DNA of 22,187 nucleotides from Candidatus Scybalocola fimicaballi (GTDB taxonomy: Bacteria; Bacteroidota; Bacteroidia; Bacteroidales; Paludibacteraceae), in assembly GCA_002317115.1 (NCBI GenBank), contig DCIP01000131.1, forward strand, positions 1 through 22,187, written 5' to 3'. Below, in pieces: positions 7,125 through 14,832 of the stretch; the first letter of the stretch is position 1; each line of letters opens with the position of its first letter. The translations under genes and the position numbers were made by a program. The notes below the pieces were generated by a model. It did not search any database. It was not told the origin of the DNA and worked only from the letters and a program-made list of their open reading frames with translations.

Positions 7125-8029
7125 TTTTCTCTTTTGTGTTTCCATCTACGGTGAGTCCACAACCAATCAGAAGGATATTCCTGTATACTCTTTTCAAGCA
7201 GACGGGCATATTTCTCTGTTGCTGCGTATTCCTCCTCTTCTGCCACGTTGACAGAGAGGACAGTCAGACGGTATTTATAATATCCGCGTTTGATGCGAAC
7301 CACGTCGGCGTATACGTAAGCTGACTTGAACATTTTCGCCATTCTTTCTGGGCCAGAAAGGAAAGGAGTGTCCTGATGAAGGAATTCTGTCCAGTAGTCG
7401 ATATTCTTTACGCTTGGTGTTTGGTCGGCAAGAAGGCCAAGACCAAATGTTTTGTCACCTTTTCTATATTTGATAAGAGGACGGATAATATCGTTCTTGT
7501 CTACCAATTCCATACCAAGACGGTTGCGGATACTTTTTAGAAAAGCATTTATATATGGATTCTTGGCAGGTCGGTTTACCTCCACGCCCACAAGGTTAGG
7601 ACAGTCGAGTTGCCAGTAGAGAGCTGGCATCCATTCCCAGTTTCCCTTGTGTGAGGATGCGAACATCATGTTTCTGCCTTCCTTGATCAGATTAGCCATT
7701 GCGTCGCGATTTTCAAACTCCACATGCTTGAGGATATCCTCGTAGCTCATTCTGTAGGTTTTCACCCATTCCATAAGCATATCGCAGAAGTGGTGATAGA
7801 ATTGTTTTTCGATGACTTTTCTCTCGTCGTCGCTCTTTTCAGGAAATGAATTGGCAAGATTTTCTACCACTACCTTTCTGCGGTATCGTGCCACATATCT
7901 TACTATATAATAAAGGATGTCGGAGATGAAATACAACACACTGAAGGGGAGCAGACTAAACGATGCTATTGCTCCACGTACAAAATAATACGCCAGTTTG
8001 TTTTTCAAATCCTTAAGTTTCTCTTTCAT
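7112..8029 (-). CDS. LpxL/HtrB-family lipid A acyltransferase
   Basis: The product is 305 aa, the usual length for the lysophospholipid/lipid A acyltransferase family that adds secondary acyl chains to lipid A at the inner membrane. A hydrophobic segment near residues 15-45 (SFSLLPFSVLYFISDILYYI) should anchor it. The catalytic H-x4-E motif is SHKGNWE with His127 and Glu132. The family motif around GLLADQTP follows in the C-terminal half, and the chain ends in a basic stretch (WLWTHRRWKHKRENAK). Which acyl chain it transfers cannot be told. The OmpA-family gene ends 63 bp upstream behind a hairpin; the helicase gene follows 64 bp downstream. I see no -7 box of its own. Confidence 0.93.
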   Translation of the reverse strand: MKEKLKDLKNKLAYYFVRGAIASFSLLPFSVLYFISDILYYIVRYVARYRRKVVVENLANSFPEKSDDERKVIEKQFYHHFCDMLMEWVKTYRMSYEDILKHVEFENRDAMANLIKEGRNMMFASSHKGNWEWMPALYWQLDCPNLVGVEVNRPAKNPYINAFLKSIRNRLGMELVDKNDIIRPLIKYRKGDKTFGLGLLADQTPSVKNIDYWTEFLHQDTPFLSGPERMAKMFKSAYVYADVVRIKRGYYKYRLTVLSVNVAEEEEYAATEKYARLLEKSIQEYPSDWLWTHRRWKHKRENAKC

Positions 8030-8042
8030 TATATTTAAAATG

Positions 8043-8071
8043 TGTGTCAGAAGACGCCGCCTTCTGACACA
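8043..8071 (-). terminator. Hairpin between the OmpA-family gene and the acyltransferase gene
   Basis: An 11-bp perfect stem TGTGTCAGAAG / CTTCTGACACA (8043-8053 with 8061-8071) has a 7-nt loop. On the minus strand it is followed by CATTTTAAATA, a weak T-tract. It could terminate or attenuate transcription from the OmpA-family gene, with some read-through into the acyltransferase gene. Confidence 0.6.
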
Positions 8072-8092
8072 GATTTATAGATGTATTTATTT

Positions 8093-9598
8093 TTACTGCT
8101 CCTCGTAAATTGAGAATGTCACGCGACGGTTCTTTGCTTTGCCTTCGTCAGTGCCACTCATGTCGACTGGTTCCTTATCTTTCATATCCTTTACATCAAG
8201 TTGGTCGGCTGCAGTACCCTTATCCTTAAGGATGTCACGGATGAAGAATGCACGCTCAATACCTATAGCGTCATTGTAATCCATCTCCATCTTGTCTGCA
8301 TGACCCTTGATCAAAAGACCCTTGTTAGGCTGCAAACGAAGAAGAACCTTCATATCCTCGAATGCCACCTCCATATCTTCTGTTGATGTGAAACCACTCT
8401 CGTTGAATGGGAATGAGAACATTGTGCTCATCTCCTCGCTTAACATCTTGATTGCCTCTTCTGCGTTAAGAGCGTATTCTGCGAACTTAAGGTGACGACG
8501 CTCATTCCAAGTGATGTCAAGTTTCTCGAATGAAGTCAAAGTATCGTATGCTGTGATAGTATTTCTATACTTCACTTTCTTTTCCTCAGTTACATCCTCG
8601 ATAACTCCAAGTTCGGAGATCAATCGCTTAACCTTAGCGACCTCTTCCTTAGAGTAGCGGATATAGATCAAAGAGTCTGGCAAGTGATGGATGCTGTCGC
8701 GAGCCAACAACGCCTCCTTAACCTCTGGGGCGATCATTGGTTCCTGAAGAGGAATCTCCTTGTTCTCCGGCATCTCATGTTTCTTCTTCACACGGTCGGT
8801 AGGAAGAGTGGCAGCCATTTTGAATCCGACTGCAATGCTTCCGACTTTAGTCACCTGGTCGCATTCAAGTATATTAGTGTAAACACCATTCTCCGAGAAC
8901 AATTTCTGGTCAGATTTAGAGTCGACGATATCAGTGAAGCCGTAGTTCACATACAAACCACCGTAAAGTCCAAATTTAGATGAGAACCATTTAGTCAAAC
9001 CGAAATCAAGGAAGAATGAGCAAGTAGTCTTTTTTGTATTGAAGTCGCCCTCGAAATCAAGAAGCGAATAATCTGTGTCAAGTTCAGTGGTTTTGCCTGA
9101 TTCCTGAGAATATTCAGAACGAGACAGGCTACCTTCTGTGACTTCAAATGTGTGACGGACAGGAAGACCAAGTTTCACACCGAAGCCAGCCAAGAAATCT
9201 ACACTGTAAGTTATGTTGTTGCGATAGTATGCGCCGAAAGGAATTTCAAGTTGGGCGTATTTCTGTTTTTCCTCCCAGCTTTGGAAATGAGTGGCAAGTA
9301 TGTTATCGTTGGCTTTTGTTATTTTTTCGTCGTATGAACTGATTTTGCCGTAACTGTTGAAGAAAGAGACTCCAAATCCAGTGCCGATTCCCAAATTGTC
9401 GTTAAAAAAGTGGCGATAATTAAGTGATGTACCTCCACCAAGGTTCGATTGGTGGGTTAATGCTGAAGAATAAGCATCGTACCAAAGAGCGTGCATTCCA
9501 CCGTTGACCTGAAGCTCAACTTGGTTACGCGCGTATTGTGCGTTGGCACCTGCCGCCACACAAAGTCCTAATATAATCCCTGTCGCTTTTTTGCTCAT
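8093..9598 (-). CDS. OmpA-family outer-membrane protein (N-terminal barrel plus peptidoglycan-binding domain)
   Basis: The product is 501 aa. A signal peptide (MSKKATGIILGLCVAAGANA) precedes about 260 residues rich in alternating aromatic strands, consistent with an outer-membrane beta-barrel (for example NLGGGTSLNYRHFF and FGLYGGLYVNYGF). A linker of about 100 residues, partly helical, leads to an OmpA-like C-terminal domain. That domain shows the GHAD motif, the helix YNDAIGIERAFFIRDIL that corresponds to the family's NxxLSxxRA region, and the end motif KNRRVTFSI. It probably tethers the outer membrane to peptidoglycan. The N-terminal barrel has no close relative I can name. It is divergent from the NhaD gene and has a -7 box just upstream. 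Confidence 0.9.
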   Translation of the reverse strand: MSKKATGIILGLCVAAGANAQYARNQVELQVNGGMHALWYDAYSSALTHQSNLGGGTSLNYRHFFNDNLGIGTGFGVSFFNSYGKISSYDEKITKANDNILATHFQSWEEKQKYAQLEIPFGAYYRNNITYSVDFLAGFGVKLGLPVRHTFEVTEGSLSRSEYSQESGKTTELDTDYSLLDFEGDFNTKKTTCSFFLDFGLTKWFSSKFGLYGGLYVNYGFTDIVDSKSDQKLFSENGVYTNILECDQVTKVGSIAVGFKMAATLPTDRVKKKHEMPENKEIPLQEPMIAPEVKEALLARDSIHHLPDSLIYIRYSKEEVAKVKRLISELGVIEDVTEEKKVKYRNTITAYDTLTSFEKLDITWNERRHLKFAEYALNAEEAIKMLSEEMSTMFSFPFNESGFTSTEDMEVAFEDMKVLLRLQPNKGLLIKGHADKMEMDYNDAIGIERAFFIRDILKDKGTAADQLDVKDMKDKEPVDMSGTDEGKAKNRRVTFSIYEEQ

Positions 9599-9636
9599 AC
9601 AAACTTACATAAATGTTTCTTGACCATTCAAATGCT

Positions 9637-9644
9637 CAAAGATA
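9637..9644 (-). promoter_or_regulatory. Probable -7 box for the OmpA-family gene
   Basis: On the minus strand TATCTTTG matches TAnnTTTG, 38 bp before the ATG at 9598. The -33 position reads TTA instead of TTG. Confidence 0.5.
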
Positions 9645-9686
9645 CAATTATTTTTAGGATTTATTAACTTTTTGATTAAAAATTTG

Positions 9687-9694
9687 TATGTTTG
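9687..9694 (+). promoter_or_regulatory. Probable -7 box for nhaD
   Basis: TATGTTTG matches TAnnTTTG and lies 54 bp before the chosen ATG at 9749. No TTG is found at the ideal -33 distance (the nearest is at 9672-9674), so the match is partial. Confidence 0.45.
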
Positions 9695-9737
9695 CAAAAG
9701 AGTTTTGAAAATAACGAAAAAAATAATAAAAAAATTC

Positions 9738-9745
9738 AAGGAGGT
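9738..9745 (+). promoter_or_regulatory. Strong Shine-Dalgarno sequence that sets the nhaD start
   Basis: AAGGAGGT lies 3 bp before the ATG at 9749. Such a full SD is unusual in Bacteroidota, where most genes lack one. It supports this ATG over the longer open frame that begins with a TTG inside the promoter at 9692. Confidence 0.65.
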
Positions 9746-9748
9746 CTT

Positions 9749-11128
9749 ATGTACTTACTAATGATTATTCTGTTTGTTCTTGGCTATATAGCTATTGCGA
9801 CAGAGCATCAGATTCACGTCAACAAAGCGGCAACGGCTTTGATTATGTGTTCCGTTCTTTGGACAATTTATATTTTCTATGCACCGGAACTATATACATC
9901 ACCGTTGGATCCAAATCATGCCGCTATTCAGAAAACGACTGAATATGTTACTCACCATGAGCTTATCGAGGGCGTAGGTGAAGTTGCTGAAATTTTGTTC
10001 TTCCTAATGGGTGCGATGACAATCGTGGAGTTGATTGACGTACACGGAGGATTCAGCATCATCACAAGACGAATTACAACAAGAAATAAGAGAACACTGC
10101 TATATATCCTAACAGGTATCACATTCTTTATGTCGGCAGTGCTTGATAATCTAACTACTACAATCGTTATTGTAATGTTGCTTAGAAAGTTAATCCAGGA
10201 TCAGAAAGAGCGCTGGTACTACGCTGCTGTTGTGATTCTTGCTGCTAACGCAGGTGGAGCTTTCTCTCCTATCGGAGACGTTACTACTATCATGCTTTGG
10301 GTGAAGGGTAATGTTACAACGGAGCATTTGATTCCTGAGCTAATCTTGCCTTCTATTGTTGCTGCTTTGTTGCCAATGTTTATCATGTCACGAAAGCTAA
10401 GCGGTACATTGGAAGATGTTGTGAGCGTTGATGAATCAGCACATCACGAGCCAACTGCCGCTGAGATGGTTACAAACCGTGAGCGTAATATCATTTTCTA
10501 TTTAGGAATCGGTGCTTTGGTATTTGTTCCTATCTTCAAAGCTATCACACATTTGCCTCCATACATTGGTGTGGCTCTAGGTCTTGGTATCTTGTGGGTT
10601 TACACAGAACTTATGTATCATGAAAAGGGAGATTCAATCAAGGAGGAGAAAAAGGCTCGTATCCAGAAGGTTGTTAAGAGAATCGATATGACAACAATCC
10701 TATTCTTCTTGGGTATCTTGATGGCTGTAAATGCTCTTTCATTCGCAGGTATCCTTCAGGATTTGAGTAAGGCTCTTGACGACGCTATTGGAAATATTTA
10801 TGTTATCAATATCATTATCGGTGTGCTTTCTTCAATCGTGGATAACGTTCCGCTTGTAGCAGGTGCTATGAAGATGTACGCTGTTGATCCAGCAAATGCT
10901 TATTTTGCTGTTGACGGTGCATTCTGGTTGTTCTTGGCTTACTGTGCTGGAGTCGGTGGAAGTATCCTTATCGTAGGTTCAGCTGCTGGTGTTGTGGTTA
11001 TGGGACTTGAGAAAGTAAGCTTCGGATGGTATTTGAAGGAGGTCTCATTGATCGCTTTGCTAGGTTATTTGGCCGGTGCAGCTATGTTTATCTTCCAGGA
11101 TATGGTTATCGTGCCAATGTTGAATTAA
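9749..11128 (+). CDS. nhaD: NhaD-type sodium:proton antiporter
   Basis: The product is 459 aa from the chosen ATG; the frame stays open to a TTG at 9692, but that lies in the promoter. It is a polytopic inner-membrane protein of the ArsB/NhaD (ion transporter) superfamily, exchanging Na+ (or Li+) for H+. Family motifs are visible: SAVLDNLTTTIVIVMLL, NAGGAFSPIGDVTTIMLW, and in the second half SSIVDNVPLVAGAMKMY. The two DN motifs in broken helices are the expected ion-binding sites of the two inverted halves. Length and motif order match intact NhaD proteins. It heads a five-gene run on the plus strand; the lipoprotein gene begins 19 bp after its stop. Confidence 0.94.
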   Translation: MYLLMIILFVLGYIAIATEHQIHVNKAATALIMCSVLWTIYIFYAPELYTSPLDPNHAAIQKTTEYVTHHELIEGVGEVAEILFFLMGAMTIVELIDVHGGFSIITRRITTRNKRTLLYILTGITFFMSAVLDNLTTTIVIVMLLRKLIQDQKERWYYAAVVILAANAGGAFSPIGDVTTIMLWVKGNVTTEHLIPELILPSIVAALLPMFIMSRKLSGTLEDVVSVDESAHHEPTAAEMVTNRERNIIFYLGIGALVFVPIFKAITHLPPYIGVALGLGILWVYTELMYHEKGDSIKEEKKARIQKVVKRIDMTTILFFLGILMAVNALSFAGILQDLSKALDDAIGNIYVINIIIGVLSSIVDNVPLVAGAMKMYAVDPANAYFAVDGAFWLFLAYCAGVGGSILIVGSAAGVVVMGLEKVSFGWYLKEVSLIALLGYLAGAAMFIFQDMVIVPMLN

Positions 11129-11147
11129 TTAAACAACTATTTGAGTT

Positions 11148-12281
11148 ATGCGCATTATCGCAGGATTTTCATATATCGCTTTATGCGCCGTTGCATTGAC
11201 GGCGTGTAAAGATGATGAACCCAAGAAAGGTTCTGTTTTTACACCACCGTTTAGCGATGATGAATATTCTGTCTATATGGCGTTCACATATGACAGTATT
11301 CCTTCTGCGTCGGCCAAGAATATAATGTGTTCTGGAATATGGTCGAATGAGCAAACAGGATCTGCCTCCATACGTAAATTGTCTCCAGGAAGAGATGAAG
11401 GAGTGGAGGTGTTTGATCTTTGTGTGACAGAAGACAAGGTTGTGTATGCGGCTGGCTGTTTTGGGTCTGATCCGCTATACTGGAAGGACGATGTGGAGGT
11501 AGAGTTGCCTGAGGGTCGTGTTGCCACAGGTATTGCGGTCGACAGGGATGGCACTGTCTACACATGTGGATTCCAGAAGGAGGGATATGTTGAGACAGCA
11601 AAGATGTGGCGAGGCACCACTCCTATTGTCCTAAAGAATGGCTCGAGAGCTAACAAGATCAGCCTATGTGATGGTAAGTGCTATGTCGCTGGATATGGCA
11701 ACAACACTGCCAAATGGGATGTCGAGGAACCTCGAATTTGGATTGACGGACAGTCATATAACAAATTGCCTCAGGATAATGACGCAAAGAATGATGATGG
11801 TGATTATCCTGCAATAGCGAATGATGTTGTCTCAGACGGTGTAAACTGGTGGTGCGTGGGACGCGAGAGAAATTCCGGAACAGGTTATTTGCCTAAAGTC
11901 TGGATCAACCGTTCCAACAACAATCTGACATTCGAGGGCCCAGCATCGTCACTTACATGTATTAAGTATGAGAATGGTACATACTACATCGGTGGAAATG
12001 ACGGTTATCATGCTAAATATTGGACTGCGTCTCAGAAGAATAATAAGGAAAATCGTGTTAACGATCTAAAAGAGTATGATTTGTCGTCAAGTTCATCTCA
12101 GTCATTGGTCACTGATATTGACGTTTTGAACGGAATTGTTGTATGTTGCGGATATGAGAGATCTAAGTCAGGTGTGACTGTTGCCAAATTATGGGTGAAC
12201 GGTGATGAGTATTCGTTTGGTGATGTGTTCAACAGATACAGCAATGTAAAACCTTGTGGTGTCGCAATTGTAAGACGATAA
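11148..12281 (+). CDS. Predicted lipoprotein with six beta-propeller-like repeats
   Basis: The product is 377 aa. The signal peptide ends with lipobox LTAC, with Cys20 lipidated and followed by KDDEP, fitting Bacteroidota surface lipoproteins. The mature part contains six diverged copies of a unit with the core pattern [VY]xxxG...[KR]xW, around residues 99-112, 137-154, 178-198, 234-252, 278-292 and 330-349 (for example VYTCGF with AKMW, and VVCCGY with AKLW). Spacing is about 40-50 residues, as expected of beta-propeller blades, but the family is not one I can name. Between copies lie lines like GIAVDRDGTVY that also occur in propellers. A binding or scaffold role at the cell surface is possible. 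It sits between nhaD and the EpsG-like gene with gaps of 19 bp on both sides. Confidence 0.85.
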   Translation: MRIIAGFSYIALCAVALTACKDDEPKKGSVFTPPFSDDEYSVYMAFTYDSIPSASAKNIMCSGIWSNEQTGSASIRKLSPGRDEGVEVFDLCVTEDKVVYAAGCFGSDPLYWKDDVEVELPEGRVATGIAVDRDGTVYTCGFQKEGYVETAKMWRGTTPIVLKNGSRANKISLCDGKCYVAGYGNNTAKWDVEEPRIWIDGQSYNKLPQDNDAKNDDGDYPAIANDVVSDGVNWWCVGRERNSGTGYLPKVWINRSNNNLTFEGPASSLTCIKYENGTYYIGGNDGYHAKYWTASQKNNKENRVNDLKEYDLSSSSSQSLVTDIDVLNGIVVCCGYERSKSGVTVAKLWVNGDEYSFGDVFNRYSNVKPCGVAIVRR

Positions 12282-12300
12282 AAGTAATTAATGCCATAGG

Positions 12301-13869
12301 ATGGATTTAAGTATTTCAATACCATATTTCTGCTTTATGGCCATACTTGTGATGTTGGTTTTTGTAGAGTTTAATCTGCAAAACCATAATCACAGGACAA
12401 AATATATATTCGTTTTTGCCCTTACTCTTTTCACACTCTTTGTCGGGCTGAAAGGTTGGACGGGAATGGATGTCATGATGTATTTTGAGGACTACCGTGA
12501 CACTCCGACTTTGGGAGAATTCATCTCAGGTCATTATTCAAAGGATTGGTATACAGATTTTGAGCAAGGCTACCATGTGTTTGAGGTTGTTTGCAAAACA
12601 CTTGGAATGAGCTTTTGGCAGTTTCAGTTTGTCTACGTTCTTATCGACGCAATCGTACTATATTATTTTTTCAAGCGAGAGACCAACTATTGTGTGTTGG
12701 CATTGTTGATTTATTTTATCTGGTGGGGCTGGGTGTTCCATGCAGAGCAGCTGCGTAATGCCAACTCTGTGTTATTGTTTATGCTTTCATTGAGATACGT
12801 GAGAGAAAAACAGGTTTTTTCTTATATCTTGTTGAATCTTCTTGGTATGACTTTCCATACCACATCTCTTTTCTATATTATTGCATATCCTCTACTACGA
12901 ATAACTCTGACTAAGAACCAGTTGCTTTGGATATTTTCCGTGGTTATGCTGATCTTCGTATTCAGAATAAAGTTTATTAATATTATTCTGAGCGGATTAT
13001 ATACGTATGGTGGACAGCATATCGCGTCGAAAATCCAGAAATATTATATCAATATTGTTTACGCTGATTCATACTATAATTTTGGAATGAGAAAAATTAT
13101 TGTAAGCTTTGCTTATGTAATGTTTTTCTTCATGCCAAACTATTTCAAGGTAGGAAAGAATATTGACAATGTGATAAAGAATGTCTTTGTAATCTATTTT
13201 ATCCTTGTCTTTTCTCTTTGTGAGATACGAGTGCTGCAGGACAGAGCATCGTCGTTGTTCTGTATTGGTCTGGTGATGATATTTGTGCAATATTATGCTG
13301 ATTTGAAGTTGAAGTTGCACAAACAGATATATATGCTTTGTGTTATCGGTATAATGTTTATCACTGGCATTAAATATTTTAGTGTTGAGGCATATCGATA
13401 TAGGACTTCTTTTACTGCTGAGGCTGATTACAAAACCTATGATGACGAGTTGGAGAAACGCAAACTTTCGGAGTATCTTGATGCGGTCAAGCGTAATAAA
13501 GATGTGAAGAAAGAAAAATCCGAACAGTTGAAAAAGTTCGACAAAACACGTGCAGAACAGGGTGTCGAGAAAGTCAAAGATCAGAAACTTCATCGTCAGG
13601 TTATCAATAGGAATAAAACTAAGTCGAAGACAAATAGTCGTAAGGGACTTGATGATTACCATGATTATGACATGACTGAGGAAGAAGAGATGGAGACAGA
13701 TGAACAAGAAGAAGATGAAATACAAGAGGAGAAAGATCGTGACGAGTCTGGAGATGATGACAAAAAGTCAAACAATGTCAAGGAAGATGAAGAAAACGAC
13801 GAAGATTTGACAGATAGTTATTATAACAGCCGTTATAAAAACAGCAGGAGTTCATCAAATCGTAGATAA
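12301..13869 (+). CDS. EpsG-family polytopic membrane protein with a long charged C-terminal tail
   Basis: The product is 522 aa. Residues 1 to about 370 form a polytopic membrane domain. It shows the EpsG/Wzy-like layout: GLKGWTGMDVMMYFEDYRD near residues 48-66, then FHAEQLRNANSVLLFMLSLR, which corresponds to the family's Arg-rich RQxxA region, followed by TFHTTSLFYIIAYPLL. EpsG proteins are linked to exopolysaccharide polymerisation. From about residue 372 (base 13414) the chain changes to a soluble tail of about 150 residues: first Lys/Glu-rich and probably helical, then Lys/Arg-rich, then a run of Glu/Asp, and finally YNSRYKNSRSSSNRR. The tail looks disordered and is not a usual part of the family. 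No glycosyltransferase genes lie next to it, so its polymer, if any, is unknown. Confidence 0.8.
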   Translation: MDLSISIPYFCFMAILVMLVFVEFNLQNHNHRTKYIFVFALTLFTLFVGLKGWTGMDVMMYFEDYRDTPTLGEFISGHYSKDWYTDFEQGYHVFEVVCKTLGMSFWQFQFVYVLIDAIVLYYFFKRETNYCVLALLIYFIWWGWVFHAEQLRNANSVLLFMLSLRYVREKQVFSYILLNLLGMTFHTTSLFYIIAYPLLRITLTKNQLLWIFSVVMLIFVFRIKFINIILSGLYTYGGQHIASKIQKYYINIVYADSYYNFGMRKIIVSFAYVMFFFMPNYFKVGKNIDNVIKNVFVIYFILVFSLCEIRVLQDRASSLFCIGLVMIFVQYYADLKLKLHKQIYMLCVIGIMFITGIKYFSVEAYRYRTSFTAEADYKTYDDELEKRKLSEYLDAVKRNKDVKKEKSEQLKKFDKTRAEQGVEKVKDQKLHRQVINRNKTKSKTNSRKGLDDYHDYDMTEEEEMETDEQEEDEIQEEKDRDESGDDDKKSNNVKEDEENDEDLTDSYYNSRYKNSRSSSNRR

Positions 13870-13891
13870 TGATTGATAAAAGCCCGATGAA

Positions 13892-14797
13892 ATGGAGGAG
13901 AATCAGATTGAAACGCGTCAAAAAGAGATCGTTAAAGTCACGTTGATAGGGACTGTTGTCAATGCTATCCTTATAGTGTTGAAGTTTGCGGCGGGTATAT
14001 TGGGAAGTTCGTCGGCTATGGTTGCTGATGGAGTGCATTCGCTTAGTGATTTCCTTACGGATTTTGTCGTGATTGTGATGCTTAAAATTAGCAGCAAGCC
14101 ATGTGATGACGATCATGATTTTGGTCATGGCAAATATGAGACTCTTGCCACCACAATTATAGGATTGCTGCTTATACTTGTAGGCGGTGGAATATTGTGG
14201 AGTGGGGCTGTACATATTTATGGTTTCATTGTGAATGACGAGCTTCTTCAGTCGCCGGGATGGTTGGCGTTTGGTGCTGCCGTCGCAAGTATTCTAATGA
14301 AGGAAGGGATTTTCCAGTATACAATAAAGAAAAGCAAAAACCTTAACAGTGAGGCCCTTGTCGCAAATGCCTGGCATCATCGTAGTGACGCACTTTCCTC
14401 TATCGGAACTGCAATAGGAATCGGTGCTGCATGTCTGCTTGGTAGCAAGTGGGCTATTCTTGATCCGCTTGCTGCTGTGATAGTAAGTTTGTTTATTTTC
14501 AAGGTGGCGATTCAGCTTATTCAAAGCAGTGTCAACCAGTTGCTGGAAAGCAGTCTGCCGAAGGAAATTGAAGACCAGATCGAAGAGATAGTACATTCAT
14601 ATCCTGAAGTGACGGAATTGCATAACCTCCGTACTCGTCAAGTGGGTGTAAACTATGCTATCTCGATGCATGTGAGAATGGACGGCAATATCACTCTTTA
14701 TGAGTCTCATGAAAAGGTAGACTTGATTGAGAAGGAATTAAAAGAAAAGTTTGGACACCAGACTATCATCACCATTCACGTCGAACCATGGAAATAA
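13892..14797 (+). CDS. Cation diffusion facilitator (CDF) family divalent metal exporter
   Basis: The product is 301 aa, the typical CDF length. Six membrane helices precede a cytoplasmic domain. The transport site is visible as VADGVHSLSDFLTD (residues 44-57, Asp53 and Asp57) on helix 2 and AWHHRSDALSS on helix 5, which gives an H/D metal site as in FieF-like Zn/Fe exporters. A His/Asp-rich loop (DDDHDFGHGKYE) after helix 2 also fits. The C-terminal domain runs from about residue 215, with the family motif VHNLRTRQVG-like (LHNLRTRQVG), and ends IITIHVEPW. Zn2+, Fe2+ or Mn2+ are all possible substrates. It lies 22 bp after the EpsG-like gene and 35 bp before the radical SAM gene. Confidence 0.95.
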   Translation: MEENQIETRQKEIVKVTLIGTVVNAILIVLKFAAGILGSSSAMVADGVHSLSDFLTDFVVIVMLKISSKPCDDDHDFGHGKYETLATTIIGLLLILVGGGILWSGAVHIYGFIVNDELLQSPGWLAFGAAVASILMKEGIFQYTIKKSKNLNSEALVANAWHHRSDALSSIGTAIGIGAACLLGSKWAILDPLAAVIVSLFIFKVAIQLIQSSVNQLLESSLPKEIEDQIEEIVHSYPEVTELHNLRTRQVGVNYAISMHVRMDGNITLYESHEKVDLIEKELKEKFGHQTIITIHVEPWK

Positions 14798-14832
14798 TAG
14801 TCCATTTCATCGAATAAATCAATACTAATGAC

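Noticed and set aside
9692..9748. A 19-codon N-terminal extension of NhaD from a TTG
   Set aside because: The TTG lies inside the -7 box, the extension is Asn/Lys-rich without family similarity, and a strong SD points to the ATG at 9749.
13069..13725. A 218-codon open frame antisense to the EpsG-like gene
   Set aside because: It is rich in Phe, Leu, Ile and His simply because it mirrors Lys/Glu/Asp-rich and hydrophobic codons of the real gene. It has no recognisable domain and lies wholly within a well-supported gene.
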